From positions 38,836,234 through 38,900,233 of the forward strand of contig CM037472.1 of the NCBI GenBank assembly GCA_021014325.1: a stretch of 64,000 nucleotides of DNA, in the 5' to 3' direction. Positions 24,605 through 36,672 of this stretch are shown one piece after another. How positions within the stretch are numbered: the first letter of the stretch is position 1; every line of letters starts with the position of its first letter. The notes under the pieces were generated by a model, which worked only from the letters and a program-made list of their open reading frames with translations, did no database searches and had not been told where the DNA came from. This DNA comes from Plazaster borealis (taxonomy: Eukaryota; Echinodermata; Asteroidea; Forcipulatida; Labidiasteridae). The translations under genes and the position numbers were made by a program.

Positions 24605-25023
24605 ACCAGCTTAGATGGAAATGGCAACAAGTGATCTTTCCTGAAATGTATTTGAAATATTTTCAATCAATAAGGAAATTGAGTTCACATGAGAGTAAAC
24701 AGATTGTAATTGTAAAAAAAAAACAATGATTTTGAATACCCTCCTCCGGTGCTTTTCAGAAAGATTCACGAAAAGCCATGCTACGTCATCACTCATGTTA
24801 TGTCGTTTGTGGGAGCTCCGTTTTGTATAGCCGCTTTGTTGCAACATGGAGGTTTAACAAGGCAAAACTTCCACAAAATGATATCAAAGTATTTTCATTT
24901 TGACCCACGCCGTCAACGGCAGAAGTGTAGCTAGTTTTTCAAAACCGTGAGGTTAGGTCCTAATTTTTTGATCGATAATTACGAAGTGTAAAAGTATCAA
25001 AATTACATGTAAATGATAAACAA
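24605..25023 (+). repeat. Dispersed repeat family D (copy 1)
   Basis: About 420 bases align by eye with 61203-61632 over their whole length, including CAGCAACAAGTGATCTTT-like, GGTGCTTTTCAGAAAGATTC, GCTCCGTTTTGTATAGCC and GCCGTCAACGGCAGAAGTGT blocks. The small open frames here are not shared, so it is probably noncoding. Confidence 0.65.
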
Positions 25024-25029
25024 CACATT

Positions 25030-25272
25030 TTATTTATTTATTTATTTTAGTACACATCCAACAGCACAAATAGCGCCAATAACAGGGTGAATAGGAAACG
25101 AGAAAAAATGCTCAGTTTTAGATGTGGGAGGAAAACCCCAATGGGGGAAAACCCATGCAATCAGGTGGGGACTGAAAACCCAATCCACATGCAAGCCTCC
25201 GGTCTGAAGTGGGATTCGAACCGGGGTCCACAGAGGTGAAAGGCACTGAGAAAGAAACCACTGAGCCAACAA
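25030..25272 (-). mobile_element. tRNA-related SINE with GAGGAAAACCCC body
   Basis: The inverted B box GGATTCGAACC (25212-25222) and the ending CCACTGAGCCAACAAG on its right are a tRNA-like head. The body GATGTGGGAGGAAAACCCCA belongs to the widespread marine-animal repeat type with GGAGGAAACCC cores. The ATTT-rich left edge (25025-25050) is the tail. Confidence 0.6.
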
Positions 25273-28200
25273 GTTTAAATGGCATTCCGGTTAAAAAAAA
25301 ATGTTTTTCTCAAGTAGCTCTTTTAAAATAACATAACTAACTCATAGCGAATTACTCTAGATATTTTATCTTGTTTTGCAGACGTAAGAAATAAAAAAAT
25401 TAATACAAAATACTCAAAGAAAAAAGTAGGTCACCATTCGAATAATATACAATAACAGATAATTGAACGCGCGGATTTATCAGCGTTATGCCCAAAGGCT
25501 TGAAAAACAATATCCAATACCGGGGAAAATATTGTGTAGTCATGTATGGCTTTGTTATTAGACTAGAAACAAACTAAACATGTTTTTTTCTTAACAGACT
25601 CACGACGAAAGACAATTTGATTAATACAAAAAGTGATCATTTTTCCAAACATTCTGGCTAAGTAAACAAACTATAGGGCATGCCAGTGGCGTAACTATAG
25701 ACATTTCATTTGAGTGAAGCGGTGGCAAAGACATATGGGGGGGGGGTTCGAGCGAGGGGGGGTAGGGGCTCCTCCTGCCGACCCCCAACCACCCCGCTGG
25801 TTACTTCACTGACATACATATAGGCTACTGATAAATGAACTATTCAGAAAAAAGCATACCCGAAATAACATATCATTCGATTCGACAATTTTGAGAGCTA
25901 AAAGCAACGATAATACCAACATTTGGATTGACTGAGCTAGATAATATAAATTCACTGTATTCGGGGGAAATGGATTCAAAGGCGAAAGACATCTGCCGCT
26001 AAGTAAGGATCACTAAACATTGAGCCTGCTGCCTGTCGGGCTTGATGTAGAAGATATCGTTTCCTTCTTGGTTTTGTAAAATGGTCTCTCTTGGTCGAAC
26101 ACAGCACTGTAAAAAAGAACATTATACAAGAAAAAAAAACCGCTGACATTCAACGAAGAAGGGGAGAAGGAAAGTATCAAAATACCACACGTCTCGAAGT
26201 CTCTATTCCCCATTGCTAAGCTTGATCTCTTGAGCATATCAGATTATGAGGTTGATAGAAAGCAGGTGTTCGGACGGTTACCAACGAAGTGGAACGGTCT
26301 AGCGGTCCAGCACGGTATCCATTTCAGATTATAAATACATTCGGCGTTTTGGGTTGTTTTTTTTACTACCGAAAATTATTACACACTTATAAGTTCTCAG
26401 GATGTTCAGGTCCAAATGACAGTATTTTATCGAGTTTGTTTTTCTCGATGATAAGTTCAGATTTATTGACGTCAGTCTTTGGTAATTGAAATTTGAAATA
26501 AGGTATATTCCGTTTATTGCGTATACTAATTTCATCCTCACACTAAAGGGTAAAACATTTTGAAGTATAAAGTATCTTAAAAGATAGTTTTACAATCAAA
26601 TATAATATTTTAGTTTTTAATCTCTCTATAGACGAGGTGTTTGAAATAAAATTGGTTGTTTGAGATTTTACACAGTATGCGCAGTTTAAGATTTTGTGAA
26701 AACCCTTCCTATTGCAAATTTTCCCGTGTTACTTCAAAGCCTCGACCAGTTAAAAAACTAACTTAAAAATCACAGTTTAACCACAACAACCAAACAGGAA
26801 ACTTTCTTAAAATTAATTTCCTAAGATCGTTTAGCATTTTATAAACAATGTTTATACCCCTTTCTTTTTTCAGAGTTATGGTGTTTCATTTGTAGGCTAA
26901 AACAGTTAAAACAAAAATGTTAATATCAAAAAGTTGGCGAGTCCAGGAGTAAAAGTAAAACTTGAACGGAGCAACAATTGCATCTTTGGTGGGAGGAAAC
27001 ATTAACGAAATCCAAACTACGATATCAACAACTTGACTTGGTTTTAATTTGGCGCAAAAAGTTCTCACTAAGTGAAAAAAAAACTGCGAACACTAAGAAA
27101 CCAATGGACTCTTTTTCTTCAGTTATAGCTTAAAGGTGGCTACCCATGTCGACACAGTACAATTTTGTAGGTGAAAACTACGTAAAAGTTATCTCGTCTT
27201 GGGAGTGAAAAACGGTGGTCCAGAAAAGAGTGAGGGGAGTAAGGCGTCGATATTCTGCTCGTCGATAGGAGACAACACCACCGCTTCTCACTAGTCTAAC
27301 TTTGATATGATTGTTAGTTTTGCTGTCTTTAAGTTCTTCACTAGGCAAAGTTTAAACCCGTAAAGTTGTCGTCTGGTACATATTATAGGCTTAATCTTTC
27401 ACAGCCGCACCATGTTCTTCTTGATTAGAACACCTGTTTTACTCCCTATTTTTTTCACTGCTTCATTTTTGTTTATGCCAGGGGGCGTGGGGATGCCGTC
27501 AAACTTAATGGGCCAAAGGAACAAAGTGTTCTTATGCTTAGACAAACAGGCTCCGATTTGATATATTTTCTTAATGACAAGAAGTTTGGAATGAGGGCAG
27601 GCTTCCCACGCCATCGCTGCACTTCCTGCGTAATCTTAAAAACCAATCTCGAAGTAAATCATACAGGAAAAAATGCATCAAACTCATTTCCTTTTTCGCA
27701 ACGTCTTCATTTCAAGAACCCATTAGTCTTTCCGATATTGGCGAGGGATTATTGATCGACTGGACACAGTCTCTGAAAATTTTGTCACCTGTTAGTTGAG
27801 CAATCATCTATTAAATAGACTTGTAAAGCATAACTTTATTAGTATGAATCGATATTTAAAATATAACTACTTTATTACCTTAATTATCCAGTTTCCCGTT
27901 TCTCGTGGTTTAAGACATTTGTGAAGAAAGGGAGATTAAACCGAACCCTCTACGTAAACGTAGAGACAGAATTTCGCTCCAAGTCTCAGTCCAAACAGAG
28001 AATTCACGAATAACCCTATTAATAATAATCATATTTAGGTTGAGCCCTAAAGTGCAGGGTGCTGGTATGTCACTAACAGAATCATCATTAAATGGCGTGA
28101 TTGGCCGGGCCGTCTGTTCAAATTGACTTTCATTGTACAGTCACACGAACGGCTGAATGTACAATCAGCCTCGCTTGATGGTGACGTATTAGCGCATGCC

Positions 28201-29201
28201 CCCCTGCACTTTCAATCACACGCTATTAAACTCATAACCAATATTGTTTAAAAAAACACCATGTATCAATGGAAAGTACAAACTGCAGTCCCAGAAGCAC
28301 TCTCCAACCATCGAAATCCTTCCCTCACAATCATTCTATAATCCCACATCGTAAACAACTAAAACAAACTTCAATTTCTCAATAGTTTCTACAGTTTGTG
28401 TCTGCGTTGAATCATCCATCACGTGTGTGTTTATGAACACACGTTTTTGGTTTTGTTCACACGCCAACTCAGACTCTCCTCTGGAAATTACTATAGTTTA
28501 TATTTACTTAAATTAGAATCGTCGCGACAAAGAACAGACGAAGTGTATCGTCTGGCTGTCTGATCGCAGCTTTAAAACTGATCAGATCTTCGTCTATTCC
28601 TTTTCATGTTTCTATTTGGATATTACGGGGGTGTTACCTCCCCCCAGGCACAAACAATTCAACGCGTGCTTGTTTGATGATACGCAAGATCTACCTGAAG
28701 CGATGTGCCGCCCTTTCTCAAATTTATCCCACGCCAATTTAATGGAACACTAGATCGGTGGCCTTCCGGTACCCCCCCCCCCCCTCCTCGCAATGACTCT
28801 CATGATCCGCCCTAGGATATAGCATTATAAGGTCCCAAGTTTAACTCGTAGATTAGCCCATGGAGGAAGACCCTCCATGGTTAGCCCTGGGTGGTAGGAA
28901 GCCAGTCTCCGTTTGCACGAAACACAAAGAAGGAGTCCACTAGCCTACTTCCTAATCATAAATAATTGTATGAATTTATGTTTTCCTCAAGTTTGAGCAC
29001 TAACTTTTACTAACATCCCTCGCAATTAATGAACAACTAAACCAATAAACAAATCAACAAACAAACAAATAATTAATTAATTAATTAAATAAATAAATAA
29101 ACAAGTAAATAATTTTTTTCATCATCTTGGAAACTGTGTTGCGACGGAAAATTCAAAACTGTGAAGGAAAATGAAAAAGAGATAATCAGTTGTATTTATA
29201 G
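25273..29201. other. No supported gene
   Basis: AT-rich, with G/C homopolymers near 25740 and 28775. Frames up to 77 codons lack features. Confidence 0.4.
29040..29115. repeat. AAAC/AATT/AAAT simple repeats
   Basis: AACAAACAAACAAATAATTA then TTAATTAATTAAATAAATAA. Similar A-rich simple repeats occur at 29379-29402 (AAT) and 30668-30715 (AAAC/AAAT). Confidence 0.8.
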
Positions 29202-29281
29202 AATTTGTGAGGAAAATGTGTGTGGATGATGGGTCTGAGATACTGAATGAAGATGACGAGGAAGAACTAGAAGCTGGACAG
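29202..29281 (+). CDS. Possible orphan internal exon, acidic peptide
   Basis: An 80-base open stretch lies between TTTATAG (AG at 29200-29201) and CAG/GTACAA (GT at 29282). In one frame it reads Phe-Val-Arg-Lys-Met-Cys-Val-Asp-Asp-Gly, then an acidic run ending Glu-Ala-Gly-Gln, with a stop just past the donor. The exon-like borders and a glutamate/aspartate-rich frame in otherwise AT-rich, stop-filled DNA suggest a real or recently lost exon. I do not recognise the protein and see no partner exons nearby. The acceptor has a poor pyrimidine tract, so chance is a serious alternative. Confidence 0.2.
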
Positions 29282-31189
29282 GTACAATGATGTTTCAGAA
29301 TACAGCAGACAATACAGCCAAGTAGAATTCTAAATGTCTACACCATTACATAATAAATGAATTATAAGCCAGTCCAAAAAAAAATAATAATAATAATAAT
29401 AGTAATTGTTTAGAAACCTCTTAAAAATAGATCACAAAGTTGACAGTGCAAAATAACCAAAAAGCTTCAAGAGACGTCAACAGAAATTTGTGAAAAATTT
29501 TTCTTAGGGTTGGTTTATTTTTGTTGAAAGTCGATGCGGCATCATCAAACCCCACACCCCAATCTCAGTGTGATTTTGACTGCTCCAGGGGCTTGGCTCT
29601 AAATTGATGAGTTACCCCCTGAGTAAGAGCTACCTAGGCTTGTGAAGAACAACCATACTGAATGATCGGAATAATCGTTCACGTCAGCAGATGTAACCAA
29701 TTATCAACGGAACATTAATTAATCACTTTTGACACTTGAACAGTAGCTTTTTGTTAAATGTTAATCCATCAACTCGTCGCAGACTGATTGGGGGGCACTT
29801 CAGTACGAATTTGTGGGGGCTGTGTGATTTTCAAATTGCATCTACACTATTTTGTGCTGGCAATGTCTGCATGATTGTATGGTTTTGTTCTTGTAAAAAT
29901 TGTGTTCTGAATCCTGGTAAACCTGAACACACCCACTTCGCGTACGTATCTGATGGCACCAACAATAAACACTGGAACTGTTGAAGCAGGTTTTATATAA
30001 AAAAATACAGAATTTACTCCATAATTTATGTTCAATTTCATAGAAATTATGCGACTCGGGACTTGTCATTTAAGAGTCAAAATCACATAGTAAAAGGTCA
30101 ATTTGTTTCATTAATAATTGCCTTTTTACATTTAATTAAGTGTATTTGGGTCAACTTAATACATGTGTGTCAGTCAGAGTACAGCTTCTGCTATGCATAA
30201 CATCGAATGTTGCAGCCACAGCTCTAATGTACTGATTTACAAACCGATGTACTCCAGATTTTTCAATTAAAATCTAAAGGGAAATTTGAAACATTACTGG
30301 GGAAAAGTGTGTATAAGGAGAACAGGTGTGTCTATGTGTTTAATTTCATCTGAAAAGTTTTGTAAATTGACAAATTAGTTCTTTTAGAAGCACTTCGTAA
30401 GCTGAATAGGAAGCCATGAAGGACACGTAATAGTTTAAATCATTTTACAAAAAATACAATTTTCAGACATTATCAGAACACAGCAAGTCATAACATTTAA
30501 CTTTGACTTTCTAACGCTGTGTTATTGCTGATGTTCGAATTAGAGTTTTGCGATTTCTTGTTGTTTTAATATTTGTTTTCAAATCATTTAAAAAAATAAG
30601 ATAAACGGATATTTAATTGACCCTATACTTCACAAAGAAACCCAAACAAAACACACAAAATAACCCCCAAACAACAAACAAACAAACAAATAAACAAACA
30701 AATAAACAAACACCCACAAAAACTAAAAGCAAACAGTAAACAGCCGAACAATAAACAATACAAAATACGCAACAAAAATATCAAATTTGCGCCAGCAGAA
30801 AAAGGGGTTGATTCTTTAATATTTTAAGAACATGGTGTGCAGCATTAAGATAAATTTTCCAAAATATGAATAGGCTAAATAAAAATTTAAAAAAACTCCC
30901 CAAAAGCCCAACAAACAGAAGAACAAATAAAAATTAAATATTCAAACCTTTATAGGATTTGACAAGTTGATGGGCTGCTTTGTAAATTATATAGTGCTTA
31001 ACATTTTTAGTCTCTTTCACGAAAATTAGCAACTTGCTATGAGTAAAGTTGGGTTTTTTAAAATTAAATTTCTGAATAATTTCTTTAAAACTGGAAGATT
31101 AGAATGAACGAACACTTCCCATTATTTTTTAGAATGTCACAGACTTTATCACATCAAGGAGATTTCTGGCCATAACACCTTAAAGGCAC
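29282..31189. other. No supported gene
   Basis: AT-rich with AAT and AAAC/AAAT microsatellites (29379-29402, 30668-30715). A frame at 29736-29984 with several Cys residues lacks a start context, signal peptide or splice borders. Confidence 0.4.
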
Positions 31190-31553
31190 TGAATACGTTT
31201 GGAAATTGTCAAAGACCAGTGTTCTCACTTGGTGTATCCCAACATATGCATAAAATAACAAGCATGTGAAAATTTGGGCTCAATTGGTCATCGAAGTTGC
31301 AAGAAAATGATGAAAGAAAAAACACCCTTGTTGTACAAATTTGTGTGCTTTCAGATAGGAATAAAAACTTCTTGCAAGAAGTTTTTATTATTTTAGTGAG
31401 AAATTACCCCTTTCTCAAAAACTACGTTACTTCAGAGGGAGTCGTTTCTCACAATGTTTTATACTATCAACAGCTCTCTGTTGCTCGTTACCAAGTCAGT
31501 TTTTATGCTAATATACATTTTGAGTAATTACCAAACGTGTACAGTGCCTTTAA
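31190..31553 (+). mobile_element. TTAA-ended MITE, family A
   Basis: A near-complete copy: TTAA, ends matching the family, a perfect central palindrome around CTTCTTGCAAGAAG at about 31370, and all shared modules in order. Few differences separate it from the copies at 33849, 36300 and 45295, suggesting recent spread. Confidence 0.82.
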
Positions 31554-32216
31554 TGAAGTCAAAATTAGTTGAGATGAAAAAAAAATCGTCAAGGGAAATC
31601 AATACCTATGCCCCCTTAGCCCCTTGAAAAAACACCTTGCATGTTTTCCCGCTCCTATGGAAATGAGCCAACGTAAATACTCCGCTTGTAACGACTCAGT
31701 GACTAATAGTGGAATTCCAGTTGCCTTTTACATTGAACATGTGGTAAAATCGGCAAATCATTCTTTAAATCTCCCACAGAAATCCCCATAATCCCTGACT
31801 ATACAATGATATGCGCGGGAATTGTTTTCACTGCCATTTTGACCAAAAAAAATGACAACAGTTATAAAGGACGTTCTATAAATCTTCAAGTTTGCCTGTA
31901 AACACTCCGAAAGCGCTTCACAATATTGATATTCCGAAACCTAAATCTCGGATCAGCGCTACAAAGTTCGTAATTTCCCTGGGAACTTTTGCGAGTTCAG
32001 AGAGATTATTTACCCAACCACAGCTAGAAACATACATTCCCTGACATATTTGTAATAAGAATAAACAAAGGGTTTAAAATGTATTTTTACAAAAACAGAA
32101 GGTTTTAGGGGGTTAAGAAAGTCTTTATATTTAATTGTGGTAGGAGTGGTTGCGTGTTGTTATAACATAGTTATAGAACTTTAGTTTCAACATTGATTCA
32201 AGGGTGGAAGTGACCG

Positions 32217-32595
32217 TTGAAGGGATTTTATACGTTTGGTAATTGGACGCCACTGTTTGTTTCAATTGTAGATATATACCATTAAACTAACCTGTGAACA
32301 TTTCATTACAAAAGGTGGTAGCGTTTTGAGATATTGCCGAAAATCTGGAGCAGTGATGCAATATGCAATTGGAATACACAATCTGAGAAACGTTACTGCA
32401 GTAACACTTCTCCGATTCAAACAATTTTTGGGATAAAAAGTGATATATTTTTCCATAACCGCAGTACTTCTAAGTGAAAAGTTTCTCAAAATGCATTAAA
32501 CTAACCAAAGCTGCTGTAGGCCCTACTTCTTAACAAGTAAGTTTTTATTGCCAGTAATTTTCAGAGTCATTACCAAACGTATACCGACCCTTTAA
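32217..32595 (+). mobile_element. TTAA-ended MITE, family B
   Basis: Complete copy; the left target has drifted to TTGA and the right TTAA is intact at 32592-32595. The central palindrome is GAAACGTTACTGCAGTAACA with one mismatch. It carries the same module set as 5898. Confidence 0.75.
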
Positions 32596-33848
32596 GATTG
32601 CCACAATTACCGCTCAAGTAATACTCTTAAAAAGAAAGAAGAAAAAACCCAAACAAACAAACCAACAACAACCGTTTAACAAAAACAAGACACTAAACAA
32701 CGCCCCAAAGAAAATGCCTTTGCTTATAATTCTTGAAGCTTGTTATTTCCATGTCAGTATTTTGGCGACAAAAAACAGACATCCACTTTATTTTCTGCTG
32801 TTCGCTAACGGTATTTTATAAACACAAAATAAATCCCGATTCAATGCTTCTTTGATCCCTTTCCCATTATCTGCATCATAACACTTCACCTTTTATTCAA
32901 ATTCTTTATCGGCGAATTTATGTTTTCAGTGAGAATTAGGAGTTAAAGTGTAATCTCAAGGGATTTTGTTAAAATTGCATTTTTATCAGGTGGACTAACC
33001 GTAGATCTCTCTGAATGACCTGACTATACATAATCATTTCTGACGTTTTGTACAACTGGAATCTCTGTAACGAAATAACTCTCGTTGTGTTTGGCCTTTG
33101 ATGAAATATTCCTGACTTTTACACTTACTATCGTATATATCAAAACTGACCTATTTACAGTTATGCTTAAAAAAAATTGAAGCGTTCCTGATGTGTTTAT
33201 TTTCAAAATATTTGAGAAAACTCGTCTTGAAATATTAATATTAAAAGCTCGTTAATTGAAATGGTTCAGAACAACAAAAACCCAAACATAACTTGGTACG
33301 ACGTGGTTACCTTTATTGACGATCAAAAATATTGCCACCTTGATGAACAAAGCAAGATAAAAAACAAAACATTCACACCTGCACTGTCATTCGCTGCTTC
33401 TCAGAAAATGCTTAGTCCAGTTTTGTAATAATTATTTCAGAATTGTTCAATAACCAATTATTCAGTTTTATTCCAACGGGAAATAAACAGTGCTACAGTT
33501 TGTCAAAATATACAATACAAATGCGGCTAAAGAATTATTTCCAATTTTATCATCTGTTCTGAGTGTTGTCTTTTGTTGTGGCCAAAACCGTAATGTTTTT
33601 GTTTGTTTGTAATGAAGGACAACTTTATGTTATCATCAAAAAATTAATAAGCCGCGAGGATGGTCACACAATATCAACTGTGTAGATGGGCATACTTATC
33701 TTCAGCCTTACTTTTAGTCGATCAGCGCTTGAGTAGAAGGACAAAGTTAAACAACTCAAACAATCGAGGATTAATAATCGGGTTAGGGAAAACCAAAGTG
33801 AATTAGTGTTGCTGTGAAGCATAATAATAATAAATAGACGAACATGTA
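32596..33848. other. No supported gene
   Basis: AT-rich single-copy-looking DNA between a family B and a family A element. Nothing recognised. Confidence 0.4.
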
Positions 33849-34223
33849 TTAAAGGCATCGTACACGTTTGGTAATTGTCAAAGACCAGTGTTCTCATTTG
33901 GTGTATCCCAACATATGCATAAAATAACCAGCCTGTGAAAATTTGGGCTCAATTGGTCATCGAAGTTGCAAGAAAATGATGAAAGAAAATACACCCTTGT
34001 TGTACAAATTTGTGTTCTTTCGGTTAGGAATAAAAACTTCTTGAAAGAAGTTTTTTTATTATTGTAGTGAGAAATTACCTCTTTCTCAAAACTACGTTAC
34101 TTCAGAGGGAGTCGTTTCCTGCAATGTTTTATACTATCAACAGCTCTCTGTTGTTCGTTACCAAGTAAGTTTTTATGCTAATATTTGTTTTGAGTAATTA
34201 CCAAACGTGTACAGTGCCTTTAA
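33849..34223 (+). mobile_element. TTAA-ended MITE, family A
   Basis: Complete copy in the same orientation as 31190, with TTAA at both ends. The central palindrome carries a change (CTTCTTGAAAGAAG), so the hairpin is slightly imperfect. Noncoding. Confidence 0.82.
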
Positions 34224-34517
34224 ACAAAATAGACAGAGGGAAAATTAATTATGAATTCTGTTTCGAAGAACATGATCAAACCCCCAATGAAGGATCGGCA
34301 ATCTGTTTTTTTATTTTTTATCTTTGATTAACCTACGTGTAGGCTCCAAGGAAGAATTGGTCTGAACCCTTGTTTTGACGAGGGTAAATCAGTATTGGCA
34401 ATTGTTGTTTCATACAGAAAGCACGGCAACGATGGGTTCCAGCTTAAAAGTCTACCAAGCTCATGCAACACACCTACATTTAATGTAGCCTCAATCTTTT
34501 ACCTACATTTAGCCATT

Positions 34518-35047
34518 GGGCTACATTGAGGTACAGGGTCTGGATATACATTTAGGTCTGGGCTACATTGAGATACAGGGTTGGCCTACATTTAGGTATG
34601 GGCTACATTGAGGTATAGAGTCGGGCTTCATTGAGGTTGAGGTTGGGCTACATTGGGGTAAGATTTGGGCTACATTTAGGTCTGGGCTATACTGAGGTAT
34701 AGAGTCGGGCTACATCGAAGTTTGAGGTTGGACTATATTGAGGTGCAGGGTTGGGCTACATTTTTGTATGGGCTTCATTTAGGTACAGGGTTTGGCTGCA
34801 TTAAGGTCTGGGCTACATCGAGGTATAGAGTTGGGCTACGTTTATGTTTGGGCTACATTTGTGTTTGGGTTACATTTAAGTACAGGGTTAGGCTGCATTA
34901 AAGTCTGGGCTACGTTGAGATATAGAGTTGGGCTACATTGAGGTAAAGGGTTGGGCTGCATTAAGGTCTGGGCTACGTTGAGGTATAGAGTTGGGCTACA
35001 TTGAGGTAAAGGGTTGCACTGCATTTAGTTCTGGGCTACATTGAGGG
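34518..35047 (+). repeat. Minisatellite of 21-bp units with a 63-bp higher-order repeat
   Basis: Units around GGGCTACATTGAGGTATAGA and GGGCTACATTTAGGTCT repeat for about 530 bases. From about 34881 they settle into a 63-base higher-order unit of three related 21-mers (starting GGGTTGGGCTGCATTAAGGT), seen about twice with few differences. An open frame on the minus strand (34842-35024) is a repeat artefact. A short inverted copy of the unit precedes the array (34471-34500). Confidence 0.8.
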
Positions 35048-35369
35048 GCCGCACATCTGTCGGAAGACATTGACATTCCAACTGGCCGTGGTTGTAGACT
35101 CGATTTAGCTTGGTTTGATGATGACATTTGTTGCCACAAAACAAAAAATGTAAAGCCGTGTTTGTACAAAAAAATGTGATTTAGCATAGAGTCTAAGAAG
35201 TAAATTCCATTTGATGATCGTTAAATTTATATTTATTATTCGGAGAGATTTAAGGTTCAAAAAGTGACTCCATACATCCCAAACAGTTTATATTAGTTAA
35301 CCCCGTTTTTTAATAGATGCGTTTTGTAATCAAATTGAATTTGAATGTTTTTAGTGCACACAGGGAAAA

Positions 35370-35432
35370 CAATTTTCACTTTTAACTTGTAAACTGTGAT
35401 GAAATAAATAAATTAAATTGAATTGAATTGTT
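35370..35432 (+). mobile_element. LINE 3' tail remnant
   Basis: GATGAAATAAATAAATTAAA followed by TTGAATTGAATTG is the usual simple-repeat tail of CR1/Rex-type LINEs. The sequence upstream (35240-35370) is probably its 3' UTR; no coding part is visible. Confidence 0.4.
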
Positions 35433-36299
35433 ATTTAAAAAATAGAAGTGTCATTAGGCCAGCCCTATTTTATCTTTAAATTATGAATTCTGCATCAGAA
35501 ACATGTTTCTGGTTGAAAGCATAATCATATGCCCTAAGATGATTTCAAAATCAAGAAGTAGGCTTAAAATATTATGTTTTGTTAGTTAATGAGATCGGTT
35601 TTAAAACGAGGCCCTCCATTATACAAGAGGCACTTAAATTTACATTCCATGTAAGGTGAGGGTTTAACAAATTGAAGATAAAGAAAGTGATGTTTTCTTT
35701 GAACTGGAACAATTAGGTCACTGGAAAGCCGTACAGAGGGAAGGAACTCTAGTGTGGCAGTAAATTGGGAAAAACTCAAAGTGCATATTATGTCAAGTTA
35801 GCTTTGGGAGAAACAATTTTGTGCAGAAAAAAAGAAAAGAGTTTAATAGTGCGTTCTTTGGACCATTTTGGTGAGCAAGCATTATGTACGAAGTTTGACC
35901 CAAGAACAATGTCCACACAAACAGTATGGGTCGTGAGATAATAAGTCGACTTGCATCAAACAATTTTTTCACGAATTAGAAATAATAATAATAACAAATT
36001 ATAATAAAACCACATGTATTGTGTGCATTTCACCATAACAATGTTCAAAAGCACATTACAAAAACCTACAATATCATAACAAGTCAGCACAATGGAGTAA
36101 AACAGCAAAGATTTAAAACAAAACAAAAAAACTTATTCCTTTCCTTTTTTCAAGGCAGACGATTCTTGTTAGTGGTTGTCCATCTCAAAATGAAGCAAAT
36201 TATTTATTTTCGGAGCAAAAAATTGCTCTGAAAACGAGTTTCCACGGAAATGGCCACAGTTATCAAATTCATTTAACGTAACTATAATAAAATTACACT

Positions 36300-36672
36300 T
36301 TAAAGGCACTGAACACGTTTGGAAATTGTCAAAGACCAGTGTTCTCACTTGGTGTACCCAATATATGCACAAAATAACAAGCCTGTGAAAATTCGGGCTC
36401 AATTGGTCATCGAAGTTGCAAGAAAATTATGAAAGAAAAAACACCCTTGTTGTACAAATTGGTGTGCTTTCAGACGGGAATACAAACTTCTTGCAAGAAG
36501 TTTTTATTATTTCAGTGAGAAATTACCTCTTTCTCAAAAACTACGTTACTTCAGAGGGAGTCGTTTCCTACAATGTCTTATACTATCAATAGCTCTCCGT
36601 TGCTTGTTACTAAGTAAGCTCTTATGCTAATATTTGTTTTGAGTCATTACCAAACGTGTACGATACATTTAA
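36300..36672 (+). mobile_element. TTAA-ended MITE, family A
   Basis: Complete copy, TTAA at 36300-36303 and 36669-36672, with palindrome CTTCTTGCAAGAAG near 36488. The right end reads ACGATACATTTAA, close to the left-end form seen in the 33849 and 45295 copies. Confidence 0.8.

Noticed and set aside
34842..35024. Repetitive Cys/Pro/Asn-rich peptide on the minus strand
   Set aside because: A direct product of the 21/63-bp minisatellite.
34518..35047. CRISPR-like array
   Set aside because: Units are contiguous tandem repeats without spacers, in a eukaryotic genome.
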